The notes: generated by a model from the letters alone, not told the origin. 64,000 bases of DNA from Microbacterium radiodurans (GCF_008710705.1 NZ_VYRZ01000003.1:310001-374000); one strand, 5' to 3'. Numbered from the stretch's first letter, positions 16,900-26,321 are shown. Translations and numbers: made by a program.

Positions 16900-18296
16900 C
16901 GATCGGGATGCCGCGGCACGCCCCAGAGCCGCGCCGTCCCCGCGCGAGCGCGGTCGCCGCCGCCGTCGTGCTGCTCGTGGCGTGCGTCGGCGGCGGTGTC
17001 GCGGCCGATCCGGCGGCCAGCGGCATCCCGGTCGCCGCCGCGCCCGACACGCCGGCGACGGGCGACACGACCGACGTCACCGTGCGCGTGACGGGGATGC
17101 GCTACGACCCGGCTGTCATCGAGGTGCCGGTCGGTGACGAGCTCGTCGTGACGTTCGAGAACACCGGAATCGACGTCCACGACCTCACGTTCGCGACGGG
17201 CGTCCGCACCGAACGGCTCGCACCCGGCGCGCGCGAAACGGTCACCGTGGGTGTGATCGGGGCCGACCTGCCGGGCTGGTGCTCGATCGCGGGCCACCGT
17301 CAGATGGGGATGGAGCTCACGGTGCGTGCCATCGGCGCTCCGGCGACTCAGGCGTCGGCAGCCGCGACGTCGACCGAGCACAGTGCGCACGGCGGGAGCG
17401 GCGCGTCCGAGGGCGAGGATGCCGCGGCCGACATCGATCTCCAGCGGGAACCCGCCGCATCCTTCCGTGCGCACCCGGCCGAGCTCCCGCCCGCACCGGA
17501 GGAGACGGTGCACCGGGTCACCCTGACGGTGACCGAGACCGTTGCTGAGGTCGCGCCGGGCGTGCCGCAGACGCGATGGACGTTCGGTGGCGCAGCGCCC
17601 GGACCGGTGCTGCGCGGACGCATCGGCGACACCTTCGAGATCACGCTCGTCAACGACGGGACGATCGGGCACTCGGTCGACTTCCACGCCGGCGCTCTCG
17701 CCCCGGACGAGCCGATGCGCACGATCGGGCCGGGCGAGGCGCTGACGTACACCTTCACAGCGACCCGCGCCGGCATCTGGATGTACCACTGCTCGACCAT
17801 GCCGATGTCGATGCACATCGCCAACGGCATGTCGGGCGCCGTCGTGATCGACCCACCCGATCTCGTGCCCGTCGACCGCGAGTACCTGCTCGTTCAGAAC
17901 GAGCTGTACCTCGGTTCTTCGGCGGGCACGGCCGACGCCGAGAAGCTCGCCGAGGCCCGCCCGGATCTGGTCGTGTTCAACGGCGTCGCCGACCAGTACC
18001 GTCACCGTCCGCTCGCGGCGCGTCCGGGTGAGCGGGTGCGCGTGTGGGTGCTCGATGCGGGCCCGAACTCTCCGAGCTCGTTCCACGTCGTCGGCGGACA
18101 GTTCGACACCGTCTACCTCGAGGGCTCGTACGCGCTGCGGCCGGAGGATGCCGGGGGCTCGCAGGCCCTCGGGCTGCAACCCGCTCAGGGCAGCTTCGTC
18201 GAGCTCGTCTTCCCCGAGGCGGGTACTTATCCGTTCGTCACGCATCGCATGAGCGACGCCGAACGCGGCGCGGCGGGACTTTTCCGCGTCGAATGA
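16896..18296 (+). CDS. nirK: Copper-containing nitrite reductase, NirK-type, with extra cupredoxin domain
   Basis: 466 residues from GTG 16896; coding character in this frame extends back to about 16757, so this is probably the second half of the gene starting at 15634. A hydrophobic segment (20-37, with LLVAC) is followed by a single cupredoxin domain (60-147; type-1 copper ligands His95, Cys129, His134 and a Met). The two-domain NirK core (200-466) follows. By analogy with NirK, type-1 ligands are His259, Cys299, His307, Met312; type-2 ligands are His264, His298, His450; catalytic Asp262 and His397. NirK reduces nitrite to NO; the fused cupredoxin would be its electron donor. All key residues are intact. 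The P450 gene follows directly. Confidence 0.85.
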   Translation: MTIGMPRHAPEPRRPRASAVAAAVVLLVACVGGGVAADPAASGIPVAAAPDTPATGDTTDVTVRVTGMRYDPAVIEVPVGDELVVTFENTGIDVHDLTFATGVRTERLAPGARETVTVGVIGADLPGWCSIAGHRQMGMELTVRAIGAPATQASAAATSTEHSAHGGSGASEGEDAAADIDLQREPAASFRAHPAELPPAPEETVHRVTLTVTETVAEVAPGVPQTRWTFGGAAPGPVLRGRIGDTFEITLVNDGTIGHSVDFHAGALAPDEPMRTIGPGEALTYTFTATRAGIWMYHCSTMPMSMHIANGMSGAVVIDPPDLVPVDREYLLVQNELYLGSSAGTADAEKLAEARPDLVVFNGVADQYRHRPLAARPGERVRVWVLDAGPNSPSSFHVVGGQFDTVYLEGSYALRPEDAGGSQALGLQPAQGSFVELVFPEAGTYPFVTHRMSDAERGAAGLFRVE

Positions 18297-18340
18297 CCCG
18301 CACGCCGGACCCGTCCCGGCGACGACCACAGAGGAATGCC

Positions 18341-19402
18341 ATGGCCCCCACCCTCCGATCGCACGCCGACGTCGTCGCCGCCGCGCTCGACGTATCCCGG
18401 TTCTCGAACGACGTCTCGCGCTTTCGCCAGGTGCCCAACGGTCTCGACGCGACCGCGCATCGGCAGATGGTCGAGATCCTGGCGCCCTTCCTCGCCCCCG
18501 ACGTCGTCGACGGGCTCGAGCCGACGCTGCGAGCGATCGCACGGCAGCTGATCGCCGAGCTCGCCGCGCGCCCCGCATTCGACGCGGTGGGCGACCTCGG
18601 CGTGCGCTTCGCCGTCCGTGCGCAATCGGCGTGGCTCGGCTGGTCGCCAGAGCACGAGCCGGCGCTGCGCCTGTGGGTCGCCGAGCACCGCGCGGCGCTG
18701 CGCTCGGGCGAGGATCACCGCATCGCCGCGACGGCGGCCCGCTTCGACGACATCGTCCGTCTCCTCCTCGACGAACGGCGTGGCTGCGCGCGCGACGATC
18801 TCACCACGCGGCTCCTGCGCCTCCGGGCCGCGGACGGCGATCTTCTGCCGGAGGCGGACGTCGTTTCGATCCTCCGCAACTGGACCGGGGGCGACCTGTC
18901 GTCGCTCGCGCTGTGCGTGGGCGTCGTGGTCCACTGGCTCGCCGACGACGGCGCGCGGGCGGCACGGCTGCGGGATGCCGCGGCATCCGACCTCGACGCC
19001 GTGATCGATGAGATCCTGCGGCTCGACGACCCGTTCGTCTCCAACCGCAGACGGGCCCTTACCGACGCCGTCGTCGGCGGCTGCCCCGTGCACGCCGGAG
19101 ACGTCGTCGTCTTGGACTGGCGTGCCGCGAACACCGATGCCACCGTATTCGGCCCGGGCTTCGACCCGCACGCCCATGCGGCCGCGAACCTCGTCTACGG
19201 CGTCGGCCCGCACGCCTGCCCGGGCCGGATGCTGGCGACGCGGCAGCTGCGCGTACTCGTGCAGGAGCTCCTGGGAGCCGGCGCACCGCAGCCCGCCGCG
19301 GGCGATCCCGCGGTGCGGGAGAGTGCGCCCGGGGCGGGCTGGCGGACGATGCCGGTGCGGCTCGTCAGGGACGATGCAGCCGCTGCGGGTCGGGCGTCTT
19401 GA
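18341..19402 (+). CDS. Short cytochrome P450 in the nirK operon
   Basis: A 353-residue P450 (typical bacterial length about 400). Seen: RQVPNGLDATAHRQM (B-C region), I-helix WTGGDLSS (181-188) where D-L-S-S replaces the usual acid-threonine pair, ExxR at Glu224-Arg227 (DEILR), and the heme loop VYGVGPHACPGR with Cys293. No signal peptide. It starts 44 bases after the nirK stop behind GAGGAA; ATG 18293, overlapping that stop as ATGA, is an alternative giving 16 more residues. Either way it is in the nirK transcript. An NO-related role (P450nor-like) is suggested only by position and the odd I-helix. The 3' end overlaps narI by 38 bases, tail to tail. Confidence 0.85.
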   Translation: MAPTLRSHADVVAAALDVSRFSNDVSRFRQVPNGLDATAHRQMVEILAPFLAPDVVDGLEPTLRAIARQLIAELAARPAFDAVGDLGVRFAVRAQSAWLGWSPEHEPALRLWVAEHRAALRSGEDHRIAATAARFDDIVRLLLDERRGCARDDLTTRLLRLRAADGDLLPEADVVSILRNWTGGDLSSLALCVGVVVHWLADDGARAARLRDAAASDLDAVIDEILRLDDPFVSNRRRALTDAVVGGCPVHAGDVVVLDWRAANTDATVFGPGFDPHAHAAANLVYGVGPHACPGRMLATRQLRVLVQELLGAGAPQPAAGDPAVRESAPGAGWRTMPVRLVRDDAAAAGRAS

Positions 19403-20123
19403 CGGGGTCCCACCCGCGGCGCACCGGCCGAGCGCCGCGGACGGCGTCGCGCGAGCGGTAGACCACATACGGGCGGAAGAGGTAGCCGACCGGCGCCGAG
19501 AAGACGTGCACCAACCGCGTGAAGGGCCACAGCGCGAACAGGGCGAACGCGGTGAGGATGTGGAGCTGGAACAGCAGCGGCACCTCGGCCATGAGCGCCG
19601 GCTGCGGCTGGAAGAGGAAGATGCTGCGGATCCACGGCGAGATCGTCTCGCGGTAGTGGAAGCCCGGGCCGAACAGCTGGTAGACGACGGTCGCGAGCGT
19701 TCCGAAGCCGAGGGTGGCGGCCAGGAAGACGTACATGACCTTATCCATCGCGGTCGTGGCGAGGAAGACCGGGCCGACGGTGCGGCGGCGGTAGATGAGG
19801 ATCGCCAGGCCCGCGAGGGTCAGCACGGCCGCGGCGGTTCCCATCGCGGTCGCCCCGACGTGGTAGATCTCCTCCGAGATGCCGATCGCGTACAGCCACT
19901 CGCGCGGGACGAAGAGCCCGACCACGTGCCCGGCGATCACCATCAGGATGCCGAGATGGAACATCGGCGATCCCCAGCGCAGCAGACGGTTCTCGTACGT
20001 CTGGCTCGAGCGGGTCGTCCACCCGAACTTGTCGTAGCGGTAGCGCCAGAGGTGGCCCACGACGAAGACGGCGATCGCGGCGTAGGGCACGGCGACCCAC
20101 AGGATGACGGACAGTGCGGTCAT
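19365..20123 (-). CDS. narI: Respiratory nitrate reductase gamma subunit (cytochrome b)
   Basis: A 252-residue membrane protein with five helices and the paired His ligands for two b hemes (RWGSPMFHLGILMVIAGHVVGL in one half, LLFQLHILTAFALFALWPFTRLVHVF in the other). It oxidises menaquinol and passes electrons to NarH. ATG 20123 overlaps the narJ stop (ATGA). Its last 38 bases overlap the convergent P450 gene. Last gene of the narGHJI operon. Confidence 0.95.
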   Translation of the reverse strand: MTALSVILWVAVPYAAIAVFVVGHLWRYRYDKFGWTTRSSQTYENRLLRWGSPMFHLGILMVIAGHVVGLFVPREWLYAIGISEEIYHVGATAMGTAAAVLTLAGLAILIYRRRTVGPVFLATTAMDKVMYVFLAATLGFGTLATVVYQLFGPGFHYRETISPWIRSIFLFQPQPALMAEVPLLFQLHILTAFALFALWPFTRLVHVFSAPVGYLFRPYVVYRSRDAVRGARPVRRGWDPVKTPDPQRLHRP

Positions 20124-20827
20124 GACGGCGTCTCCTTCTGGGAGATCGGCTGGAACGGGGGGAGATTGCCGAGGAAGCTCAGTCCGACGGTCTCGGTGGG
20201 CGGTCCCTCGCTGATGAGGTCGAGGAAGCGCTCGCGCGTCGCGGCATCGATCGGCGGCAGCGACAGCGTCACCGCTCGCACGACGTCGGCCCAGGGGCTT
20301 CCGAGTCCTTCGAGCGCCGCGCGGAGCACCTCGATGCCCTCGCGGTGAGCGGCGATGAGCGACCCGGCGATCTCGGAATCGGACCGCGCGGAGAACTCCA
20401 GCACCGCGGGCAGATAGTCCGGCAGATCGTCGGCGTCGAACTCCCACCCCGCCGCGCGGTAGGCCTCCAGGAACGTGACGAGCGCGACGCCGCGACGGCG
20501 GGTGTCGCCGGTGGCGTAGTAGCTCAGGTAGAGGCTGCATTTGCGCTTGAGGTCGAACGTGACGACGTAGCGGCGCTGCCATTCGCCCTCGCCGGTGCTC
20601 TGCGCGGCGTCGACGAACGACACGAGCGGCTCGGCCAGCGGTGCCGGCAGCCCGGTCGCGTGCCCGCGGAGCGCCGGCAGCCGTGAGAACCATGCCGCAT
20701 CGGGGTAATCGAGCAGAAGGGAGGCGAGCATGTGCGCCGTCGCGCGCTCCGGCGGCGTCAGGACGAGCGGCGCGAGCTCGGCCGGCATCGCGCGTCGAGG
20801 CGTCACCCGCGTCGCGATGGTCCTCAC
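20120..20827 (-). CDS. narJ: Nitrate reductase assembly chaperone
   Basis: A 235-residue helical protein of the NarJ/TorD chaperone family, needed for molybdenum cofactor insertion into NarG; not part of the final enzyme. Conserved segments: LLLDYPDA, YVVTFDLKRKCSLYLSYYATGDTRRRG and DDLPDYLPAVLEF. GTG 20827 overlaps the narH stop (GTGA); ATG 20785 (MPAELAPL) is an alternative start 14 codons in. narI begins within its stop codon. Confidence 0.93.
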   Translation of the reverse strand: MRTIATRVTPRRAMPAELAPLVLTPPERATAHMLASLLLDYPDAAWFSRLPALRGHATGLPAPLAEPLVSFVDAAQSTGEGEWQRRYVVTFDLKRKCSLYLSYYATGDTRRRGVALVTFLEAYRAAGWEFDADDLPDYLPAVLEFSARSDSEIAGSLIAAHREGIEVLRAALEGLGSPWADVVRAVTLSLPPIDAATRERFLDLISEGPPTETVGLSFLGNLPPFQPISQKETPS

Positions 20828-22524
20828 GATGCGCCCCCGCCCGTCGGACCGTCCGTGCTCCTGCCCGTGCCCGTGCCCGTCTCGCGGACCTCGGTCATGT
20901 TCGAGGGCGGGAAGAGCCCGTCGGGCGCACCGTTGCCGTCCCAGTTGAGGAGGTTCACGCGGCCGGGCGTCGAGGGGCGGTCGGCGCTCTGCCGATTGGC
21001 GAGCATGTGGAAGTTCTCCACCGCGACGGGGACCGCGGGCCCGCTCGACGAGCCGAAGGGGCCGGCACCGCCCATCCCCGGTCCGCCGTCGAAGTCGAGC
21101 GAGCACGCCATCTCCTCGAGAGCGTGGGCCTGCTCGGTGTGCGCCGGCGGGATGACGTAGCGCTCCTCGTACTTCGCGATGGCGAGCAGGCGATACATCT
21201 CCTCGATCTCGGCCCCCGTCATCCCGACCGCGTTCGCGATGCGCTCGTCGCGGATGTCGTCGATGCTGACCCCGCGCATGTACGAGCGCATCGCGGCGAG
21301 GCGGCGCAGCGACGCATCGACCGGGGCGATGTCACCCGCCGTGAAGAGCTCGGCGAGGTAGCCGATCGGGATGCGGAGCTTGTCGATCGCGGCGAACAGG
21401 GTCCGCGCGTCCTCGCCGTCGTTGCCCGAGCCGGTCACGACGTCGACGACGGGGGAGAGCGGCGGGATGTACCAGACCATCGGCATCGTGCGGTATTCGG
21501 GATGCAGCGGCAGGGCCACCTGGTACTGCATGAGCTTCCAGATGGGGCTCCGCTGCGCGGCGGTGATCCAGTCCTCGGGGATGCCCTCTGCCCGCGCCGC
21601 CTCGATGACGGCCGGGTCGTTCGGGTCGAGGATGATGTCGCGCTGCGCCTGCAGCAGCGCCTGGTCGTCCTCGACGGATGCCGCCTGAGCGACGCGGTCG
21701 GCGTCGTAGAGCACGAGCCCGAGGTAACGCAGGCGCCCCACACAGGTCTCGGAGCAGACGGTGGGCAGGCCGACCTCGATGCGCGGGTAGCACATCGTGC
21801 ACTTCTCGGCCTTGCCGGTGCGGTGGTTGAAGTAGACCTTCTTGTAGGGGCATCCCGAGACGCACATGCGCCAGCCGCGGCACTGGTCCTGATCGACGAG
21901 CACGATGCCGTCCTCGGCCCGCTTGTACATCGCGCCCGACGGGCACGATGCCACGCACGAGGGGTTCAGGCAGTGCTCGCAGATGCGGGGGAGGTAGAAC
22001 ATGAAGGCCTTCTCGAACTCGGCCTTCACCTCGTCGCTCATCTTCTGCAGGATCGGGTCGTCCTGCATGGTCTCGAGCGAGCCGCCGAGGTCGTCGTCCC
22101 AGTTCGCCGACCACGAGATCTTCATGTCCTCGCCCGTCAGCAGGCTCTTCGGCTTCGCCACCGGCACCTGTGCGCTCTGCGGCGCGTTCAGGAGCATGTC
22201 GTAGTCGTAGGTCCACGGCTCGTAGTAGTCGTGGATGTCGGGCAGCTTCGGGTTCGAGAAGATGCGCGAGAGCTTGCTCAGCCGGCCGCCGCCCTTGAGC
22301 TTCAGGCGTCCACGCCGGGTCCGCTCCCAGCCGCCGCGCCACTTCTCCTGGTCCTCGTACCCCCGGGGGTAGCCGACACCGGGCCGGGTCTCGACGTTGT
22401 TGAACCAGACGTACTCGACGCCCGAGCGGTTCGTCCACGCCTGCTTGCACGTGACCGAGCACGTGTGGCATCCGATGCACTTGTCGAGATTCATGATCAT
22501 CGACATCTGCGCCATGACCTTCAT
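20824..22524 (-). CDS. narH: Respiratory nitrate reductase beta subunit (Fe-S)
   Basis: A 566-residue electron-transfer subunit with four cysteine clusters in order: CIGCHTCSVTCK (15-26), CEHCLNPSCVASCP, CRGWRMCVSGCP (Trp in place of the second Cys, the mark of the [3Fe-4S] site) and CTMCYPRIEVGLPTVCSETC. It carries electrons from NarI hemes to NarG. The ATG shares one base with the narG stop (TGATG). The last ~70 residues are Gly/Pro/Ser-rich and longer than needed for the core. Confidence 0.96.
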   Translation of the reverse strand: MKVMAQMSMIMNLDKCIGCHTCSVTCKQAWTNRSGVEYVWFNNVETRPGVGYPRGYEDQEKWRGGWERTRRGRLKLKGGGRLSKLSRIFSNPKLPDIHDYYEPWTYDYDMLLNAPQSAQVPVAKPKSLLTGEDMKISWSANWDDDLGGSLETMQDDPILQKMSDEVKAEFEKAFMFYLPRICEHCLNPSCVASCPSGAMYKRAEDGIVLVDQDQCRGWRMCVSGCPYKKVYFNHRTGKAEKCTMCYPRIEVGLPTVCSETCVGRLRYLGLVLYDADRVAQAASVEDDQALLQAQRDIILDPNDPAVIEAARAEGIPEDWITAAQRSPIWKLMQYQVALPLHPEYRTMPMVWYIPPLSPVVDVVTGSGNDGEDARTLFAAIDKLRIPIGYLAELFTAGDIAPVDASLRRLAAMRSYMRGVSIDDIRDERIANAVGMTGAEIEEMYRLLAIAKYEERYVIPPAHTEQAHALEEMACSLDFDGGPGMGGAGPFGSSSGPAVPVAVENFHMLANRQSADRPSTPGRVNLLNWDGNGAPDGLFPPSNMTEVRETGTGTGRSTDGPTGGGAS

Positions 22525-25500
22525 CAGTACTCCACCTCCTGGCTGCGGCGGCGGATCGTGGTGATCTCGTCGCGCTGGTTCCCGGTGGGCCCGAGATAGT
22601 TGAACGCCCACGCCAGCTGCGCGTACCCGCCGATGAGGTGGCTGGGCTTGAGCAGGATGCGGGTGAGGGAGTTGTGGATGCCGCCGCGCTGCCCGCTCGT
22701 CTCGGCGATCGGCACATCGACCGTCCGATCCTTCGCGTGGTACATGTACACCGTGCCCTCCGGCATCCGGTGCGACACGTTCGCGCGGGCGACGACGACG
22801 CCGTTGCGGTTGTAGGACTCGATCCAGTCGTTGTCGCGGACACCGACCTTCGCGGCATCCTGCGGACTCATCCAGATCGTGGGGCCGCCTCGGCTCAGGG
22901 AGAGCATGAACAGGTTGTCCTGGTACTCCGAATGGATCGACCACTTGGAATGGGGCGTGAGGTATCGCACCGTGACCTCGGTCTGGCCGGGGGCGCCGGG
23001 GCCGGCGATGCGTCGTGTCGCGCCCACCTCGGGGGAGTCGAAGAGACGGTGCATGTCGAGCGGCGGCCGGAAGATCGGCAGGTTCTCGCCGAGATCCTCC
23101 ATCCAGTCGTGGTCGAGGTAGAAGTGCTGTCGACCCGTCAGCGTGTGCCAGGGCTTCAGGTGCTCGACGTTGATGGCGAACGCGGTGTAGCGCCGGCCGC
23201 CGTGCTCGGAACCCGACCACTCCGGCGAGGTGATGACGCTCCGCGGCTGCACCTGCACGTCGGGGAACGAGATGTGCGCGCCCTCGTGATCCTCGGCGAG
23301 GTGGGCGATGCGCTGCCCGGTGCGCTTCTCGAGTTCGCGGAAGCCCTGCACCGCGAGGCGGCCGTTGCTCGTGCCCGAGAACGCGAGGATCATCTCGCAG
23401 ACGCGCTTGTCGGTGTCGAGCCGGACGCTCCCGGCGTACGGACCGCTCGGCACGGTTCCGTTGACGTGTGCGAGGCGGTCGATCTCGACGTCGGGACGGT
23501 AGGTGATGGCCTTCGTCGTCATGCCGAGCTTCGCCGTCAGCGGCCCGAGTGCCTTCCAGCGCTCGTAGAGGTTCGCGTAGTCGCGCTCGACGACGAGAAG
23601 CTTGGCCATCGTCTCGCCGGGCACGAGCGGGAGGTCGTCGCGGACGGCGCCGTGGGGCGTTGCCATGACATCGGGGGTGTCGTGCTGCAGCGGCGAGGCG
23701 ACGAGGTCGCGCCGCACGCCGAGGTGCTCGGCGGCGAGCTCGCTGAAGCGCTTCGCCAGGGCGCCGAAGAGGTCGAAGTCGGTGCGCGTCTGCCACGGCG
23801 GGGTGATGGCCGGGGTGAACGCGTGGATGAAGGGATGCATGTCGGTCGAGGACAGGTCGTACTTCTCGTACCAGGTGGCCGCCGGCAGGACGAGGTCGCT
23901 GAAGAGGGTCGTCGAGGTCATGCGGAAATCGGCCGTCATGAGCAGGTCGAGCTTGCCCTCGGGGGCCTCGTCGCGCCAGCGCATATCGCGCGGGCGCGAT
24001 CCTTCCGGCGACTCGCTGGCGCGGACGGCGGAGTCGGTTCCGAGCAGGTGCTTGAGGAAGTACTCGTTGCCCTTGCCCGATGATCCGAGCACGTTCGCCC
24101 GCCAGATCGACAGCACGCGGGGGAAGTTCTCGGGGGCATCGGGATCCTCGACCGCGTAGGCGAGCGACCCGTCGGTCAAGCTGTCGACCACGTGCTGCGC
24201 GGGCTCCTTGCCGGCCGCCTCGGCTTCGTCGCACAGGTCGAGCGGGTTCCGCGAAAAGGTCGGGTAGGCCGGCATCCACCCGCGCTTGACCGATTCGACG
24301 AGGCAGTCGGCCGTCGTGCGGTCGGCGAACCGGCCGCGCGCGAGCGGTGAGGCGAGCTGATCGGCGGGAAGTCCGTCGTAGCGCCACTGGTCGCTCGCGA
24401 GGTACCAGAAGGCCGTGCCGATGTTCTGGCGCGGCGGCCGGACCCAGTCGGCCGCGGTCGCGTACTGCGAATAGCCCGTGATCGGCCGCACCTTCTCCTG
24501 GCCGACGTAGTGCGCCCAGCCGCCGCCGTTGACGCCCTGGCAGCCGGTCATCGTCGTCAGCGCGAGGAACGTGCGGTAGATCGTGTCGGAGTGGAACCAG
24601 TGGTTGGTGCCGGCGCCCATGAGGATCATCGACCGGCCGCCGGACCGATCGGCGTTGTCGGCGAACTCGCGCGCGATACGCGTGGCCTGCGCCGCGGGGA
24701 CGGAGGTGATCTCCTCCTGCCAGGCCGGCGTCCCCGGCGTCGCGGTGTCGTCGTAGCCTGACGGCCACGTGCCGGGCAGGCCCGGCCGGCCGACCCCGTA
24801 CTGGGCGAGCAGCAGGTCGAACACGGTCGTCACGCGGCGGCCGGCGACGCGACGCACCGGAACGCCGCGGACAACGGTGCCGGCGCCGCCGGCGTGGGCG
24901 GAGCCGGCGGCGCCGGGGTCGGCGGGGTCGAGATCGAAGCGGGGGAGCGAGATCTCCGCCGCCTCGGTCGTGTCGGCGAGATCGGCCAACGACAGCGGGG
25001 GCACGACGTCGCCGAGGTCGAGGTTCCAGCGGCCTTCGTCCTCCGGCGTGAAGCGGTGGCCGAGCGAGCCGCCCGGGACGACGGGCGACCCGTGCTGGTC
25101 GAGGAGGACCGTCTTGAAGTCGGCCCGCGGGGCGGCGGCGGCATCCCCGCCCAGATCGCTCGCCGTGAGGAACTTGCCGGGGACGAGCAGGCCGTCGGGC
25201 AGCTCCTCGAGCGTCACGAGGTAGGGCGAGTCGGTGTAGCGCTGCATGTAGTCCTCGAAGCGCGCCGTCCGGCGCTGCACGAAGTGCTCGGTGAGGATCA
25301 CGTGACCCATGGCGAGCGCCAGCGCGGCGTCGGTGCCGGGATGCGGCGCGACCCACTCGTCGGCGAACTTCGTGTTGTCGGTGTAGTCGGGGGAGACCGT
25401 GACGACCTTCTGCCCGCGGTAGCGCGCCTCGGCCATGAAGTGGGCGTCGGGGGTGCGGGTGACCGGCACGTTGGAGCCCCACATGATCAGGTAGCCGGCG

Positions 25501-26282
25501 TTCCACCAGTCCGCGGACTCGGGGACGTCGGTCTGATCGCCGAAGACCTGCGGGCTCGCGACCGGCAGGTCGGCGTACCAGTCGTAGAACGACAGGATCG
25601 TGCCGCCGAGGAGGTTGAGGAACCGGGCGCCGGCCCCGTGGCTGACCATCGACATCGCCGGGATCGGCGAGAAGCCGGCGACGCGGTCGGGGCCGTAGGT
25701 CTTGACCGTGTGCACGTGCGCGGCGGCGGCGATCTCCATCGCCTCGTCCCAGGTGGTGCGGACGAGGCCGCCCTTGCCGCGGGCGCTCTTGTAGGCGCGC
25801 GACGCTTCCGGGTCGTCGACGATCGATGCCCACGCGTCGACCGGGTCGGGGTGGCGGCGCTTCGCGTCGCGGTACAGGGTCTGCAGGATGCCCCGGATGT
25901 AGGGGTAGCGCACGCGCGTGGGCGAGTAGGTGTACCAGCTGAAGGCGGCGCCGCGCGGGCAGCCGCGAGGCTCGTACTCGGGCGAGTCGGGTCCGACGCT
26001 CGGGTAATCGGTCTGCTGCGTCTCCCACGTGATGATGCCGTCCTTGACGTAGACCTTCCACGAGCAGGAGCCCGTGCAGTTCACGCCGTGGGTCGAGCGC
26101 ACGACCTTGTCGTGCGACCAGCGGTCGCGGTAGAACACGTCGCCCGAGCGCCCGCCCTCGAGGAAGAGCGCGCGGAGATCGGCGGATGTCTCGCCGCGTC
26201 GGAGGAAGCGACCCATGCCGAGGAGCGCGTCGGCGAGCGGACCGTCGGTGGCGGGGTGGATGTCTTGCGTGCGGGGGGTCAT
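22524..26282 (-). CDS. narG: Respiratory nitrate reductase alpha subunit (Mo-bisMGD)
   Basis: A 1,252-residue catalytic subunit, normal length. The FS0 ligands are His65, Cys69, Cys73 and Cys108 (THGVNCTGSCSW, RGCPRG). Asp258 in VPESADWWNAG corresponds to the Mo-ligating Asp of NarG. There is no twin-Arg leader at the N-terminus beyond the vestigial FLRRGE, fitting a cytoplasmic-facing Nar. GAGGAAG precedes ATG 26282. Order narG-narH-narJ-narI with start-stop overlaps makes one transcript; narK lies 39 bases upstream and may lead it. Confidence 0.97.
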   Translation of the reverse strand: MTPRTQDIHPATDGPLADALLGMGRFLRRGETSADLRALFLEGGRSGDVFYRDRWSHDKVVRSTHGVNCTGSCSWKVYVKDGIITWETQQTDYPSVGPDSPEYEPRGCPRGAAFSWYTYSPTRVRYPYIRGILQTLYRDAKRRHPDPVDAWASIVDDPEASRAYKSARGKGGLVRTTWDEAMEIAAAAHVHTVKTYGPDRVAGFSPIPAMSMVSHGAGARFLNLLGGTILSFYDWYADLPVASPQVFGDQTDVPESADWWNAGYLIMWGSNVPVTRTPDAHFMAEARYRGQKVVTVSPDYTDNTKFADEWVAPHPGTDAALALAMGHVILTEHFVQRRTARFEDYMQRYTDSPYLVTLEELPDGLLVPGKFLTASDLGGDAAAAPRADFKTVLLDQHGSPVVPGGSLGHRFTPEDEGRWNLDLGDVVPPLSLADLADTTEAAEISLPRFDLDPADPGAAGSAHAGGAGTVVRGVPVRRVAGRRVTTVFDLLLAQYGVGRPGLPGTWPSGYDDTATPGTPAWQEEITSVPAAQATRIAREFADNADRSGGRSMILMGAGTNHWFHSDTIYRTFLALTTMTGCQGVNGGGWAHYVGQEKVRPITGYSQYATAADWVRPPRQNIGTAFWYLASDQWRYDGLPADQLASPLARGRFADRTTADCLVESVKRGWMPAYPTFSRNPLDLCDEAEAAGKEPAQHVVDSLTDGSLAYAVEDPDAPENFPRVLSIWRANVLGSSGKGNEYFLKHLLGTDSAVRASESPEGSRPRDMRWRDEAPEGKLDLLMTADFRMTSTTLFSDLVLPAATWYEKYDLSSTDMHPFIHAFTPAITPPWQTRTDFDLFGALAKRFSELAAEHLGVRRDLVASPLQHDTPDVMATPHGAVRDDLPLVPGETMAKLLVVERDYANLYERWKALGPLTAKLGMTTKAITYRPDVEIDRLAHVNGTVPSGPYAGSVRLDTDKRVCEMILAFSGTSNGRLAVQGFRELEKRTGQRIAHLAEDHEGAHISFPDVQVQPRSVITSPEWSGSEHGGRRYTAFAINVEHLKPWHTLTGRQHFYLDHDWMEDLGENLPIFRPPLDMHRLFDSPEVGATRRIAGPGAPGQTEVTVRYLTPHSKWSIHSEYQDNLFMLSLSRGGPTIWMSPQDAAKVGVRDNDWIESYNRNGVVVARANVSHRMPEGTVYMYHAKDRTVDVPIAETSGQRGGIHNSLTRILLKPSHLIGGYAQLAWAFNYLGPTGNQRDEITTIRRRSQEVEY

Positions 26283-26321
26283 GGCACTTCCTCGGCTCGG
26301 GACGGGTCGGCTGGGAACGGG

